Made by a program: the position numbers and the translations under genes
The notes under the pieces: generated by a model
Told to the model about the DNA's origin: nothing
What the model saw: only the letters and a program-made list of their open reading frames with translations
The model's database searches: none
Shown here: positions 34,981 to 43,464 of the stretch, piece by piece
Layout: each line of letters opens with the position of its first letter
How positions within the stretch are numbered: position 1 is the stretch's first letter
Source: Gammaproteobacteria bacterium
Lineage (GTDB): Bacteria; Pseudomonadota; Gammaproteobacteria; UWMA-0217
DNA length: 64,000 bases
Assembly: GCA_026981985.1 (NCBI GenBank)
Contig: JALSHZ010000052.1
Location: 1-64,000, forward strand
Reading direction: 5' to 3'

Positions 34981-37884
34981 ATGCCCGCGATGCGTTTGCT
35001 GTTGTGGTTGCTCGTTTCGTTGCTTGCCTTTGGCATTGGTGCCGCGCCAGTACGGGCGGACGGCGATCCTGCCTTGTTCAAGGGCTGGATCGAAGCGATG
35101 AAAACCGCGCCTCGCGGTCCGTTCAGACGCATTCGCTGGTTTTGCAATGATGGCGAGGTGCTGGCGCCCGAGCCTTATGCCTGCCAGCCGCATGGCGGCG
35201 GTATCCAGCACGGTCAATGGAACGATCACACATTGCGTATGCGCGCGGCGGGATACCCGGTTGCCAATGTGCTGGCCGAATATGGGCGGGATGGCGATGC
35301 CGTCGGGCAAGTCGATCGGGATCTGCTGAAGGCCATTCTTGTCGAGCGCTTTCTGGTGGCGCGTGACAATGGCTGGATTTTTCGCAAGGCACGCTTCTAT
35401 CGTGGTGCCTTGCAGCGTGAAGACGAGGCCCGTGGCGAGTCGGCGTTGGTGCGGCATTTTGCTCTGGAACTCGATCCTGACAGCTACGATTATTTGCTGT
35501 TGTGGGAAGCGACGCGTCTGCTGTCAGGAGATGGCGGCGTTGCGTTGCTGGTCAAACTGCGTGATCTGGCGACGGCGATCCACGAGCAGGATGAGGGATT
35601 CGCAACGCTGCGCGGCAAACTCCACGCGGCGCCATCCGCCGACGATGCCGAGGCGGTTCGAGACTATGCCCAGGCCCATGCCGATGATCAGACGCAACCG
35701 CTATTCGACGAGTTGGCGGCCACCATCGACGCTTTTTTCGATCCGGGGCCGCTGACGCAACGGCTGCGCAAGACGGCGCGTCACACGATATCGAAGCCAT
35801 TGCGCAGTGCATTTCTCGCTGCGGCGAAAGCGCGCCAGACAGCCGATGCTGCGAAGCGTCTGGCAGATGGCCGCCGCCTGCTGGAAATGCTGCGACGCCA
35901 GCTGGTGACGGAGCGCTCGGCGCAGCGTCGTGAACGCCTGTTGCGTACCGGCCAGGAAATCGAGAAGGATGTTTTCGCCGCCGGCAGCGAACTCCGGCAG
36001 CGGCTTGCGGCCGCCACCCGGCGGCAACGTATCGACTGGCTGCTTGATAGCGCGGGGACGTTGTACGGGGTCGGACTGCTGTCACCCCGACAGTGGCAGG
36101 GCGTACAGCAGAGCGTACAAAGGCTGCGTCAGCCACGGGTCAATCTGAACACCTACCGGCAGGAACTGCGCTATCTGGGACGTGTGCCGCGCTGGTCAGC
36201 GCGGCTGCTCGACTATCAGTTTGACGCCACCATCGAAAAGTTCAGCCGGATCGAGCCGCTGGCCAGGCAGTATATCCCCGCGCGACTGCGTGGCAGCGTG
36301 CTGTCTTTCTACAGCGTCGTGCTCGACAGTCTACAACGCGATGCCGACCGCCTTGCCGGGGTGTCGAGCGAACTGTTCGGAATCCGTGTCAGCCAAGGCC
36401 TGCGTGCCTTGAACAGCGGTATGGCGCGGGGTCGTCTGCTGCGGCCGGAAGCGGGCAAACCGCTGGCCGAAGATGGTATCTACCTGCTCGCCGAAACCAC
36501 CGCTGAACTGACCCCGGTAGCGGGCATCATCACGCTCGATGAAGGCAATGCGCTGTCGCATGTGCAGCTGCTGGCAGCCAACCTGGGGATTCCGAATGTG
36601 ATCGTCTCGCCTGCGTTGCTGCCGTAGCTGCGTGCCCAACTTGGTGAGCAGATCGTGCTGGCGGTTAGCCCCGGTGGCGTGGTGCAGATTGCGCGCGACG
36701 GCCCGCAATGGGATGGCGTGTTCGAGCGCAACGGGGTGCCTGATACGCCGTTACGGCCAGATCGTGGCAAGCTCGACCTCGATGTTCGCCAGTTTATCCC
36801 GTTGCAACGGCTGCGGGCAGTGGATTCGGGAGTGATCGTGGGGCCAAAGGCCGCCAACCTGGGTGAGCTGAAACACTTTTTCCCCGCCGCCGTCGCGGAC
36901 GGAGTGGCGATCCCGTTTGGCCGTTTCCAAGCCTTTCTCGATCGACCAATGGGCAATACCGGCATGACTGTTTTTGAGTGGATGACGGCGTGGTACCGCT
37001 ATCTCGATACGCAGCAGGGAGAGGCCAAGGCCGCAGCGACGTTGAAGTATCTGAAGCAGCTGCATGGCTGGATCGAACGGGCCGACCCGGGGGAGGATTT
37101 TCGTCGCCAGCTCTCCACTGCGCTGCAACAGGTGTTTGGCGATAGCGAGCAACAGCGGCTGTTTGTACGCAGTGACACCAATGTCGAGGATCTGCCGGGT
37201 TTCACCGGCGCGGGACTGAACCTCACGGTGCCGAACGTGGCCGGTATGGATGCGCTGATACGCGCGATCATGCGGGTTTGGGCATCGCCGTTCACGCCAC
37301 GCGCTTTCGAGTGGCGCCAGCAACGTATGGAGAACCCGATCGAGGTCTACCCCTCGGTGCTGCTGCTGGAAACGGTCGCGGTGGATAAATCTGGCGTGTT
37401 ACTGACGTTCAATCGGATCGACGGCAGTGACGCTGCCTTCACGGTGGCTGTCGCACATGGCATTGGTGGCGTCGTTCAGGGCAGCGCTGCCGAGGAATTG
37501 CTGATCGACCGCCGTGGTGGCGGTGTCCGTCTGCTCAATGTTGCGACCCGCCCGACGATGCGCGTGACGAGTGCGGATGGCGGGTTGGTCGAAGTGCCAG
37601 CCCCGAACAACGACAGGGTGCTGACCGACGACGAGATCAGGCAACTGCGACAACTCGTCGACAAGGTGGAGCGGGATCTGCCGCAATTTGATGATCAGGG
37701 CAAGCCGACGCCCGCGGACATCGAATTCGGTTTTCGTGACGGCCAGCTTGCACTGTTCCAGATTCGCCCTTATCTGCGCAGCCGCTCGGCGCGGCGCAAC
37801 CAGTATCTGCTGCGGCTCGATAGCCAGCTGGCGCTGCATGCACAGCAGTCTGTCAATATGAATGCTGTTCCCGAGGTGGAATGA
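34981..37884 (+). pseudogene. Exported PEP-synthase-like protein interrupted by an in-frame TAG
   Basis: One long frame of 968 codons is broken once, by TAG at 36625-36627. Both halves are in the same frame and the homology runs across the stop. The N-terminus has a signal peptide (MRLLLWLLVSLLAFGIGAAPVRA), with GGAG before the ATG at 34981. A novel N-terminal region of about 480 residues is followed by a PEP-utiliser phosphohistidine domain (ITLDEGNALSHVQLLAANLGIPNVIV, with the His of the SHVQ segment as likely phosphocarrier). The stop lies just after that domain. After the stop comes a PEP/pyruvate-binding ATP-grasp domain (FVRSDTNVEDLPGFTGAGL, DIEFGFRDGQLALFQIRP). This order is reversed relative to PpsA. 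CAG to TAG is a single transition. Nonsense suppression, a sequencing error and a recent pseudogene are all possible; the second half has only GTG 36655 as an early start. Confidence 0.8.
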
Positions 37885-39149
37885 TGATGCGCTGGATTGT
37901 TTTAATGCTGCTGTTTTCTCCGGCGATATTGCGGGCTTATCCGCTCGATGGTTTCGACTACACCGGCATCGGCCGGCTGGAAGGCTATCGGCTGGCGCAG
38001 GAAGGCAAGGTGCGGGCGCGCAAGCTGCACCCCGGGGCACAGCTGCCGCTGGCGGATGTAGATATTCGTCTGCGCGACCACCGCGAGCTGGAGATCCCAC
38101 CGGTCGATCCGGCATTCAAACGCGAGATCATGGCGCTGCTGGGCAAAAACGCCAGCCGCTATTCGATTTCGATCCTCGACCTCACCGACCCCGACAATCC
38201 GGTCTATGCAGAGCATCGCGCCAACAAATCATTCAATCCGGGCAGCATCGGCAAACTGGTCGTGGCGATGGGCATTTTCAATGAACTGGCCCGTGCTTTC
38301 CCGGATGACACCGAGCTGCGCGAAGCAATCCTGCGCAGTACGGAAGTCGTCGCCGATCGCTTTATCCATGTTGACACCCACAAAGTGCCTTTCTGGCATG
38401 CCGAAAAGATGTGGCTGGAACACCGGCCACTGCGGATCGGCGACAAGGCCAGCTTGTGGGAATGGCTGGACTGGATGCTCTCGCCCAGCTCCAATGCCGC
38501 GGCATCGATCGTGATGAAACAACTGATGCTGCTGCAGAAATTGGGTCAGGGCTATCCCGGGTTCCCGGAAGATGCACGCGACTATTTCGACAAGACCAAA
38601 CCAGCCGAACTCGCCAAAGACCTGCGCCGTGTGCTCGATCGCGCCGTCACGGAAAATGGCCTGACGCTGGATGAATTGCGCCAGGGTGGTTTTTTTACCC
38701 GTGAAGGCAAACGCCGCGTCCCCACCGGCGGCAGCCGCGCCACTGTCCGCGGGCTGATGAAATTCCTGCTGCGGCTGGAGCAGGGGAAAATTGTCGATGA
38801 CTGGTCCAGTCGCGAATTCAAGCGGCTGCTGTACATGACGCAAAAACGCATACGCTATGCATCCTCGCCCGCGCTGAAATACGCCGCCGTCTATTTCAAA
38901 TCCGGCTCACTCTACAAATGCCGCCCCGAACCCGGATTTACCTGCGGAAAATACCGCGGCAACAAACTCAACCTCCTCAACTCCGTCGCCATCATCGAAC
39001 ACCCGGCCGGCCAGAAAAAAGGCCTCCACTACCTCGTCGTCGTCTCCTCAAACGTACTCAAGGAAAACGCCGCCGTCGCCCACCAAAGCCTCGCCACCTT
39101 TATTCAGCGCCTGATGCTCAAGCGTCACCCGGAAATTCCCAAAAAATGA
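37881..39149 (+). CDS. Exported serine hydrolase with penicillin-binding/class A beta-lactamase motifs
   Basis: A 422-residue protein with a signal peptide (MRWIVLMLLFSPAILRA). It has all three active-site motifs of the serine beta-lactamase/transpeptidase fold: SIGK (S122-K125), SSN (S203-N205) and KSG near residue 339 (FKSGSLYKC). That gives a nucleophilic serine with its lysine. The order and spacing match class A-like penicillin-interacting enzymes, although overall similarity to known beta-lactamases appears low. ATG at 37881 overlaps the stop of the PEP-synthase-like gene by 4 bases, so the two are translationally coupled. Peptidoglycan or another periplasmic ester or amide is a likely substrate. 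Confidence 0.82.
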   Translation: MMMRWIVLMLLFSPAILRAYPLDGFDYTGIGRLEGYRLAQEGKVRARKLHPGAQLPLADVDIRLRDHRELEIPPVDPAFKREIMALLGKNASRYSISILDLTDPDNPVYAEHRANKSFNPGSIGKLVVAMGIFNELARAFPDDTELREAILRSTEVVADRFIHVDTHKVPFWHAEKMWLEHRPLRIGDKASLWEWLDWMLSPSSNAAASIVMKQLMLLQKLGQGYPGFPEDARDYFDKTKPAELAKDLRRVLDRAVTENGLTLDELRQGGFFTREGKRRVPTGGSRATVRGLMKFLLRLEQGKIVDDWSSREFKRLLYMTQKRIRYASSPALKYAAVYFKSGSLYKCRPEPGFTCGKYRGNKLNLLNSVAIIEHPAGQKKGLHYLVVVSSNVLKENAAVAHQSLATFIQRLMLKRHPEIPKK

Positions 39150-39310
39150 GTGGCACGAAGTTACATAAACCTTGGTGCTGGGATGAAATCCAGCGCGCTG
39201 CCGTCCCTGGCACTGGATTCCGGCGTCCTGCCGGAAAGACGGGGGAGATCCAAAAAAAAGCGGAAAGGTCCTGGATACAAATAGTGGCTAATAGTGGCTG
39301 ACTGACCGAC

Positions 39311-39449
39311 CCCTGGGACCGCCGGCATCCTGCCGGCCCGTCGCCGCCAGGCGACTCTCCCCACCCCCCCTACAGCTCCCGCGAAGCAAAATCCGCCAGC
39401 CGCGACCGTTCCCCGGCCATCAATGTGATGTGCCCGCTGTGTTCCCAGG
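39311..39449. repeat. Left direct repeat around the toxin-antitoxin module
   Basis: 139 bp matching 40162-40296 with few differences. It contains a REP-like repeat and, at 39370-39449, a copy of the last 80 bp of the PIN-PhoH gene (77 of 80 bases identical, including its stop codon). The coding part is a fragment with no start. Confidence 0.88.
39370..39449 (-). pseudogene. 3'-end fragment of the PIN-PhoH gene
   Basis: It encodes the last 26 codons of the PhoH-like protein (HSGHITLM, ERSRLADFASREL and stop) with one residue changed (T to A). The rest of the gene is absent here. The intact copy is at 40217-41614. Confidence 0.85.
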
Positions 39450-39502
39450 TTATCGACTGACATGACTATATTGACAAATGATGTACAAACGATTTCAATC
39501 GA

Positions 39503-39790
39503 GTGATGCATGATGTTCTACTTGAATGGAGTTCCGAAAAGAACCGGCAGCTCAGACGAGAGCGAGGGCTTTGCTTTGAGGATGTCGAGCAGGCGTTGGC
39601 GGGTGGTGGCTTCATTGATGATTGGCCACATCCCAACTCAGAAAGATATCCAAATCAGCGGCTTCTGATTGTGTTGATCAATGACTATCCTTGCGTGGTC
39701 CCTTATGTTCAGAATCGGGATCGCCTGTTTCTCAAGACGATCTACCCCAGCCGAAAATTGAAGACCCTGTTATCAGGAGGCAATAGATGA
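39503..39790 (+). CDS. BrnT-like toxin of a type II toxin-antitoxin pair
   Basis: A 95-residue basic protein with the pattern LEWSSEKNRQLRRERGLCFEDVEQAL and RLFLKTIYPSRKLKTLL. It resembles the BrnT/RelE-fold small ribonuclease toxins, which open with a W-x-x-x-K-N segment followed by FEDV. Toxin activity is inferred from size, fold pattern and context: the start of the next gene overlaps its stop by 4 bases and that gene looks like an antitoxin. Here the toxin comes first, as in brnTA. The pair lies between two direct repeats copied from the end of phoH. Confidence 0.65.
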   Translation: MMHDVLLEWSSEKNRQLRRERGLCFEDVEQALAGGGFIDDWPHPNSERYPNQRLLIVLINDYPCVVPYVQNRDRLFLKTIYPSRKLKTLLSGGNR

Positions 39791-40125
39791 ACAACACAAC
39801 AGATATCGAGCGTGACCCTGATTTTCTTGATCGCGAGGAGAAGGACCTGATCGAAAGCATGAACGCTGCGATTGATGCAGGTGAGTTAAAGCCATCGAGT
39901 GCACGGGCGCGTGCTGAAAGAGAGGCTTTCTGGAAACGAGCGGTTGCTGACTCTGAGAAGCGGAAAGCGGTGACTTTGCGGTTACAGGCACGAGATATCG
40001 ATCGGCTTAAAGCGCTGGCACGCCGGAAAGGTTTACCCTATCAGACGTTCATTGCATCTGTTTTACATCAGCTTGCGAATGGGGATTTGGTGGAAGCTGG
40101 GCACGGTAGCGTAGATAAGCAATAA
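39787..40125 (+). CDS. Ribbon-helix-helix antitoxin partner (BrnA/CopG-like)
   Basis: A 112-residue protein. The C-terminal part (KRKAVTLRLQARDIDRLKALARRKGLPYQTFIASVLHQLANGDLVE) reads as a ribbon-helix-helix DNA-binding domain: a beta strand VTLRLQ followed by two helices. The acidic N-terminal half (DIERDPDFLDREEKDLIESMNAAID) is a likely toxin-binding arm. It probably represses its own operon and neutralises the upstream toxin. Its ATG overlaps the toxin stop (ATGA). Confidence 0.7.
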   Translation: MNNTTDIERDPDFLDREEKDLIESMNAAIDAGELKPSSARARAEREAFWKRAVADSEKRKAVTLRLQARDIDRLKALARRKGLPYQTFIASVLHQLANGDLVEAGHGSVDKQ

Positions 40126-40161
40126 CGCCAGCCGATACCCGACACCTACCAGGAGTCCTGT

Positions 40162-40296
40162 CCCTGGGACCGCCGGCATCCTGCCGGCACGTCGCCGCGA
40201 GGCGACTCCCCACCCCCTACAGCTCCCGCGAAGCAAAATCCGCCAGCCGCGACCGTTCGCCGGTCATCAATGTGATATGCCCGCTGTGTTCCCAGG
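40162..40296. repeat. Right direct repeat around the toxin-antitoxin module
   Basis: 135 bp matching 39311-39449. It includes the REP-like repeat (40166-40188) and the genuine 3' end of the PIN-PhoH gene (40217-40296). Together the two copies bracket a segment of about 710 bp that holds only the toxin-antitoxin pair. Confidence 0.88.
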
Positions 40297-41614
40297 CTTT
40301 GAATTTGTCCACCACGTAGGTGAGGCCGGAGGTGGTTTCGGTGAGGTAGGGGGTGTCGATCTGGGCGATGTTGCCGATGCAGATGATCTTGGAGCCGGGG
40401 CCGGCGCGGGTGATGAGGGTTTTCATCTGTTTGGCGGTGAGGTTTTGTGCTTCGTCGAGGATGATATAGCGGTTGAGAAAGGTGCGGCCGCGCATGAAGT
40501 TGAGGGAGCGGATTTTGATTTTGCTTTGTAGCAGGTCGTTGGTGGCGGCGCGGCCCCAGTCGCCGTGGACGGAGTCGGAGCCGGAGAGCACTTCGAGATT
40601 GTCCATCAGCGCGCCCATCCACGGGGTCATTTTTTCTTCCTCGGTGCCGGGGAGGAAGCCGATGTCTTCGCCGACCGGCACGGTGACGCGGGTCATGATG
40701 ATTTCGCGGTAGACCTTGCTGTCGAGGGTTTGTGTCAGGCCGCAGGCCAGTGCCAGCAGCGTCTTGCCGGTGCCGGCGGCGCCGACCAGGGTGACGATAT
40801 CCACTTCCGGGTCCATCAGCAGGTTCATGGCGAAATTCTGCTCGATGTTGCGGGCGTTGATACCCCAGACATCGTGCCGGGGTTCACGATAGTCGCGCGC
40901 CGTTTCGATGATGGCGTGGTCGTCTTCGACCGATTGGACGATGGCCTGAAAGCTGCCGTCGCTGCTGTGCAGGCATTGGCGCGGATACCACGAGGAGACA
41001 TCCGGCCCGGTCAGACGGTAGAAGGTCCGGCCATCTTCCTGCCAGGATTCCATCTCCTTGCCGTGTCTGTCCCAGAAGTCGTCAGCGATTTCCGTCATGC
41101 CGCGAAACAGCAGATCGACGTCGTCGAGCACCTTGTCGTTGTAGTAATCCTCGGCGTGGATGCCGAGCACGGCGGCTTTGATGCGCAGGTTGATGTCTTT
41201 GGAGACAAGAATCAGGGCGTCGTCCGGTCGCTCTTTCTGTAACGCCAGCGCTGTCGCCAGAATGCTGTTGTCGGCGGTCTCGCCCGGCAGCGTGGCGGGC
41301 AGGGCGCTGTCGAGCACATGGGTCTGGAAGAACAGACGCCCGGCCTGCTGGCCTTCTTCGACGTTGGCAAAGCCTTCCAGTGACAAGCCCTGTTGCAGCT
41401 TGTCGGCGCCACTGCGGGTCATCAGATCATCGAGAAAGCGGCTGACCTGACGCACGTTACGGGCCACTTCCGAGACGCCTTTCTTGCCGCGGTCCAGCTC
41501 TTCCAGCACCACCATTGGCAGGAAGACGTCATGCTCCTGAAAGCGGAACAGGGCCGTGGGGTCGTGCATCAGCACATTGGTGTCGAGGACGTACAGGCGT
41601 CGTGTGTTGGCCAT
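40217..41614 (-). CDS. PhoH-family ATPase with N-terminal PIN domain (PhoH2 type)
   Basis: A 465-residue cytoplasmic protein. The PIN nuclease domain lies at about 5-140 (YVLDTNVLMHDP with the first catalytic aspartates, ALILVSKDINLRIKA with later ones). The PhoH P-loop ATPase domain lies at about 245-450 (GAAGTGKTLLALACGL; IILDEAQNLTAKQMKTLITRAG for Walker B). PIN-PhoH proteins are RNA helicase/ribonucleases. The ATG at 41614 has AGGAG 10-14 bases upstream; the longer frame reading up to 41854 runs through element copy F and is not real. The element inserted immediately next to that Shine-Dalgarno. Confidence 0.92.
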   Translation of the reverse strand: MANTRRLYVLDTNVLMHDPTALFRFQEHDVFLPMVVLEELDRGKKGVSEVARNVRQVSRFLDDLMTRSGADKLQQGLSLEGFANVEEGQQAGRLFFQTHVLDSALPATLPGETADNSILATALALQKERPDDALILVSKDINLRIKAAVLGIHAEDYYNDKVLDDVDLLFRGMTEIADDFWDRHGKEMESWQEDGRTFYRLTGPDVSSWYPRQCLHSSDGSFQAIVQSVEDDHAIIETARDYREPRHDVWGINARNIEQNFAMNLLMDPEVDIVTLVGAAGTGKTLLALACGLTQTLDSKVYREIIMTRVTVPVGEDIGFLPGTEEEKMTPWMGALMDNLEVLSGSDSVHGDWGRAATNDLLQSKIKIRSLNFMRGRTFLNRYIILDEAQNLTAKQMKTLITRAGPGSKIICIGNIAQIDTPYLTETTSGLTYVVDKFKAWEHSGHITLMTGERSRLADFASREL

Positions 41615-41633
41615 GCTTGGATGCTCCTGGTTG

Positions 41634-41775
41634 GTAGCTGCTCGGCTTGCCCCCTTATTTGCGCCAACTCTGCGTTGGAAGTGCTCATTTACATTCGTAA
41701 ACTGCGCGCTTCCGCCTTGATTTGACGCAAAACGGGGGCAATCTGAGTAGCTACGGGATTGTAATGGGTAGTTGC
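41634..41775 (-). mobile_element. MITE-like element, copy F (142 bp)
   Basis: The single end GTAGCTGCTCGG is at 41634. The double end is on the right: inner CTGAGTAGCTAC finishing at 41754, outer GGGTAGTTGC finishing at 41775. It is flanked by the perfect 8-bp direct repeat CCTGGTTG (41626-41633 and 41776-41783). Its body matches copy E; its ends are more mutated, so it is probably older. The left duplication overlaps the Shine-Dalgarno of the PhoH gene, 20 bases before its ATG. Confidence 0.88.
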
Positions 41776-41879
41776 CCTGGTTGGTTTTCTCTTCTTGTGG
41801 GAAGAGAGCGTCTCTGGATGCCACCGGCTGCTTGGTGCGCACCTGACGGCGCACACCCTACGAACTTACCGTTTCATCG

Positions 41880-41910
41880 GTAGGGTGGGCGTGCCGCGAG
41901 CGTGCCCACC
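41880..41910. repeat. GTAGGGTGG palindromic intergenic repeat, copy 2
   Basis: GTAGGGTGGGCGTGCCGCGA, then GCGTGCCCACC. It lies in the gap between the PhoH and bcp genes and is related to 34834 and 47596. Confidence 0.55.
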
Positions 41911-41945
41911 TTGCCGTATTGTTTGATTATTCGGAGACGATCCCC

Positions 41946-42419
41946 TCAGGAAAGTTCCCGTACCGCTTCCAGCACCTCGTCGACATGGCCCTTCACTTTC
42001 ACCTTGCGCCATTCGCGCACCAGGATGCCGTTCTTGTCGATCAGAAAGGTGGAGCGCTCGATGCCCATGTGGACTTTACCGTAGAGCTTTTTCTCCTTGA
42101 TGACATCGAAGGCTTTGCAGGCGATCTCGTCGGGGTCGGAAATGAGGTCGAAGGGGAATTCGTGCTTCTTCTTGAAATTTTCGTGGGTGCGGACGCTGTC
42201 GCGGGAGACGCCGAGAATTTCAGTGTCGAGTTGTTGGAATTGCTCGTAGGCGTCGCGGAAGTTTTGCCCTTCGGTGGTGCAGCCGGGGGTGTTGTCCTTG
42301 GGGTAGAAGTAGAGCACGACGTTTTTCTTGCCGTGAAAGTCGGACAGCGAAATGGTTTTGCCGCCGGTGGCTTCCAGGGTGAAATCCGGTGCGGGCTTGC
42401 CGAGTTCGGGGTGGCTCAT
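41946..42419 (-). CDS. bcp: Thioredoxin-dependent peroxiredoxin (BCP/PrxQ)
   Basis: A 157-residue cytoplasmic peroxidase that reduces hydrogen peroxide and organic hydroperoxides. The peroxidatic cysteine is C47 in [16 protein letters not shown]. coli Bcp has a second cysteine five residues later; here that position is glutamine or asparagine, and the only other cysteine is in DEIACKAF. The resolving step is therefore probably the 1-Cys type, or uses the distal cysteine. Its start lies 163 bases from the divergent dapA start, a neighbourhood common in gammaproteobacteria. Confidence 0.93.
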   Translation of the reverse strand: MSHPELGKPAPDFTLEATGGKTISLSDFHGKKNVVLYFYPKDNTPGCTTEGQNFRDAYEQFQQLDTEILGVSRDSVRTHENFKKKHEFPFDLISDPDEIACKAFDVIKEKKLYGKVHMGIERSTFLIDKNGILVREWRKVKVKGHVDEVLEAVRELS

Positions 42420-42582
42420 GGTGGTGGTTCTCCGTTTGTGTCAGTTGTGATGATCGGATTTGTACCATCAAACAGCGGGCAGAGGAAATTCCCTGGCCGC
42501 AGCTGGTTCCGCTCTGGTTCCGCTGCTTGAGCGCATCAGGGCAGGGCAGTATGATCGCTGTTTTGAACGCGGAGATGGTTTG

Positions 42583-43464
42583 ATGTTCAAGGGCAGTATG
42601 GTGGCACTGGTCACGCCCATGCTTGAAGATGGTGCGATCGATTACGACAGTCTGGCGGCGTTGGTCGAATACCATATCAAACACGGTACCGATGCCATTG
42701 TTGCCGTGGGCACGACCGGCGAATCCGCGACGCTGGATGTCGGCGAGCATCTGGCGGTGATCCGGCATGTGATCGAAACGGCGGCGGGACGCATTCCCGT
42801 TATCGCCGGTACGGGTGCAAACTCCACCAGCGAGGCGGTGGAGCTGACGGAAGCGGCGCGCAATGCCGGCGCCGACGCGGCGCTGCTGGTGACGCCCTAC
42901 TACAACAAGCCGACCCAGGAAGGCCTGTATCAGCATTTCAAACATATCGCCGAGCGCGTCGATATTCCGCAGATTCTTTATAACGTGCCGGGGCGTACGG
43001 CTTGCGACATGCTGCCAGAGACGGTCGCACGGCTGTCGCAGATCGACAATATTATCGGCATCAAGGATGCAACCGGCGACCTTTCCCGCGTTGCCACCCA
43101 TCTGGCGTCGTGTCGGGAAGGCTTCGAACTCTACTCCGGCGATGATGCAACCACGGTCGATTTTGTCGTCCTCGGGGGCCAGGGCTGCATTTCGGTGACC
43201 GCGAACATTGCGCCCGCACCGATGCACGAAATGTTGATGGCAGCGCTTGAAGGTGAGATCGACCGGGCAAGGGAGATCAACGCTGGGCTGATCCCATTGC
43301 ATCGTGATCTTTTCATCGAAGCCAATCCGATTCCGGTGAAGTGGGCGCTGCATGAAATGGGCATGGTTTCGCCGGCGATCCGCCTGCCGCTGACGCCGCT
43401 TGGCGAGTCTTGCCGGGAGCGCTTGCGTCAGTCGATGCGTGAATCCGGCGTGCTGGCCGCTTGA
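42583..43464 (+). CDS. dapA: 4-hydroxy-tetrahydrodipicolinate synthase
   Basis: A 293-residue enzyme that condenses pyruvate with aspartate semialdehyde in the lysine/diaminopimelate pathway. It has the Schiff-base lysine K161 ([10 protein letters not shown]), Y133 (ILYNVPGRT) and the substrate motif GTTGESATL at 43-51. The start at 42583 has GGAG about 9 bases upstream; the frame opens earlier but carries non-family sequence there. It overlaps bamC by a single base (TGATG). Confidence 0.95.
   Translation: MFKGSMVALVTPMLEDGAIDYDSLAALVEYHIKHGTDAIVAVGTTGESATLDVGEHLAVIRHVIETAAGRIPVIAGTGANSTSEAVELTEAARNAGADAALLVTPYYNKPTQEGLYQHFKHIAERVDIPQILYNVPGRTACDMLPETVARLSQIDNIIGIKDATGDLSRVATHLASCREGFELYSGDDATTVDFVVLGGQGCISVTANIAPAPMHEMLMAALEGEIDRAREINAGLIPLHRDLFIEANPIPVKWALHEMGMVSPAIRLPLTPLGESCRERLRQSMRESGVLAA

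Noticed and set aside
41615-41854. Upstream extension of the PhoH frame
   Set aside because: This part reads through element copy F; ATG at 41614 has AGGAG and the PIN domain starts at once.
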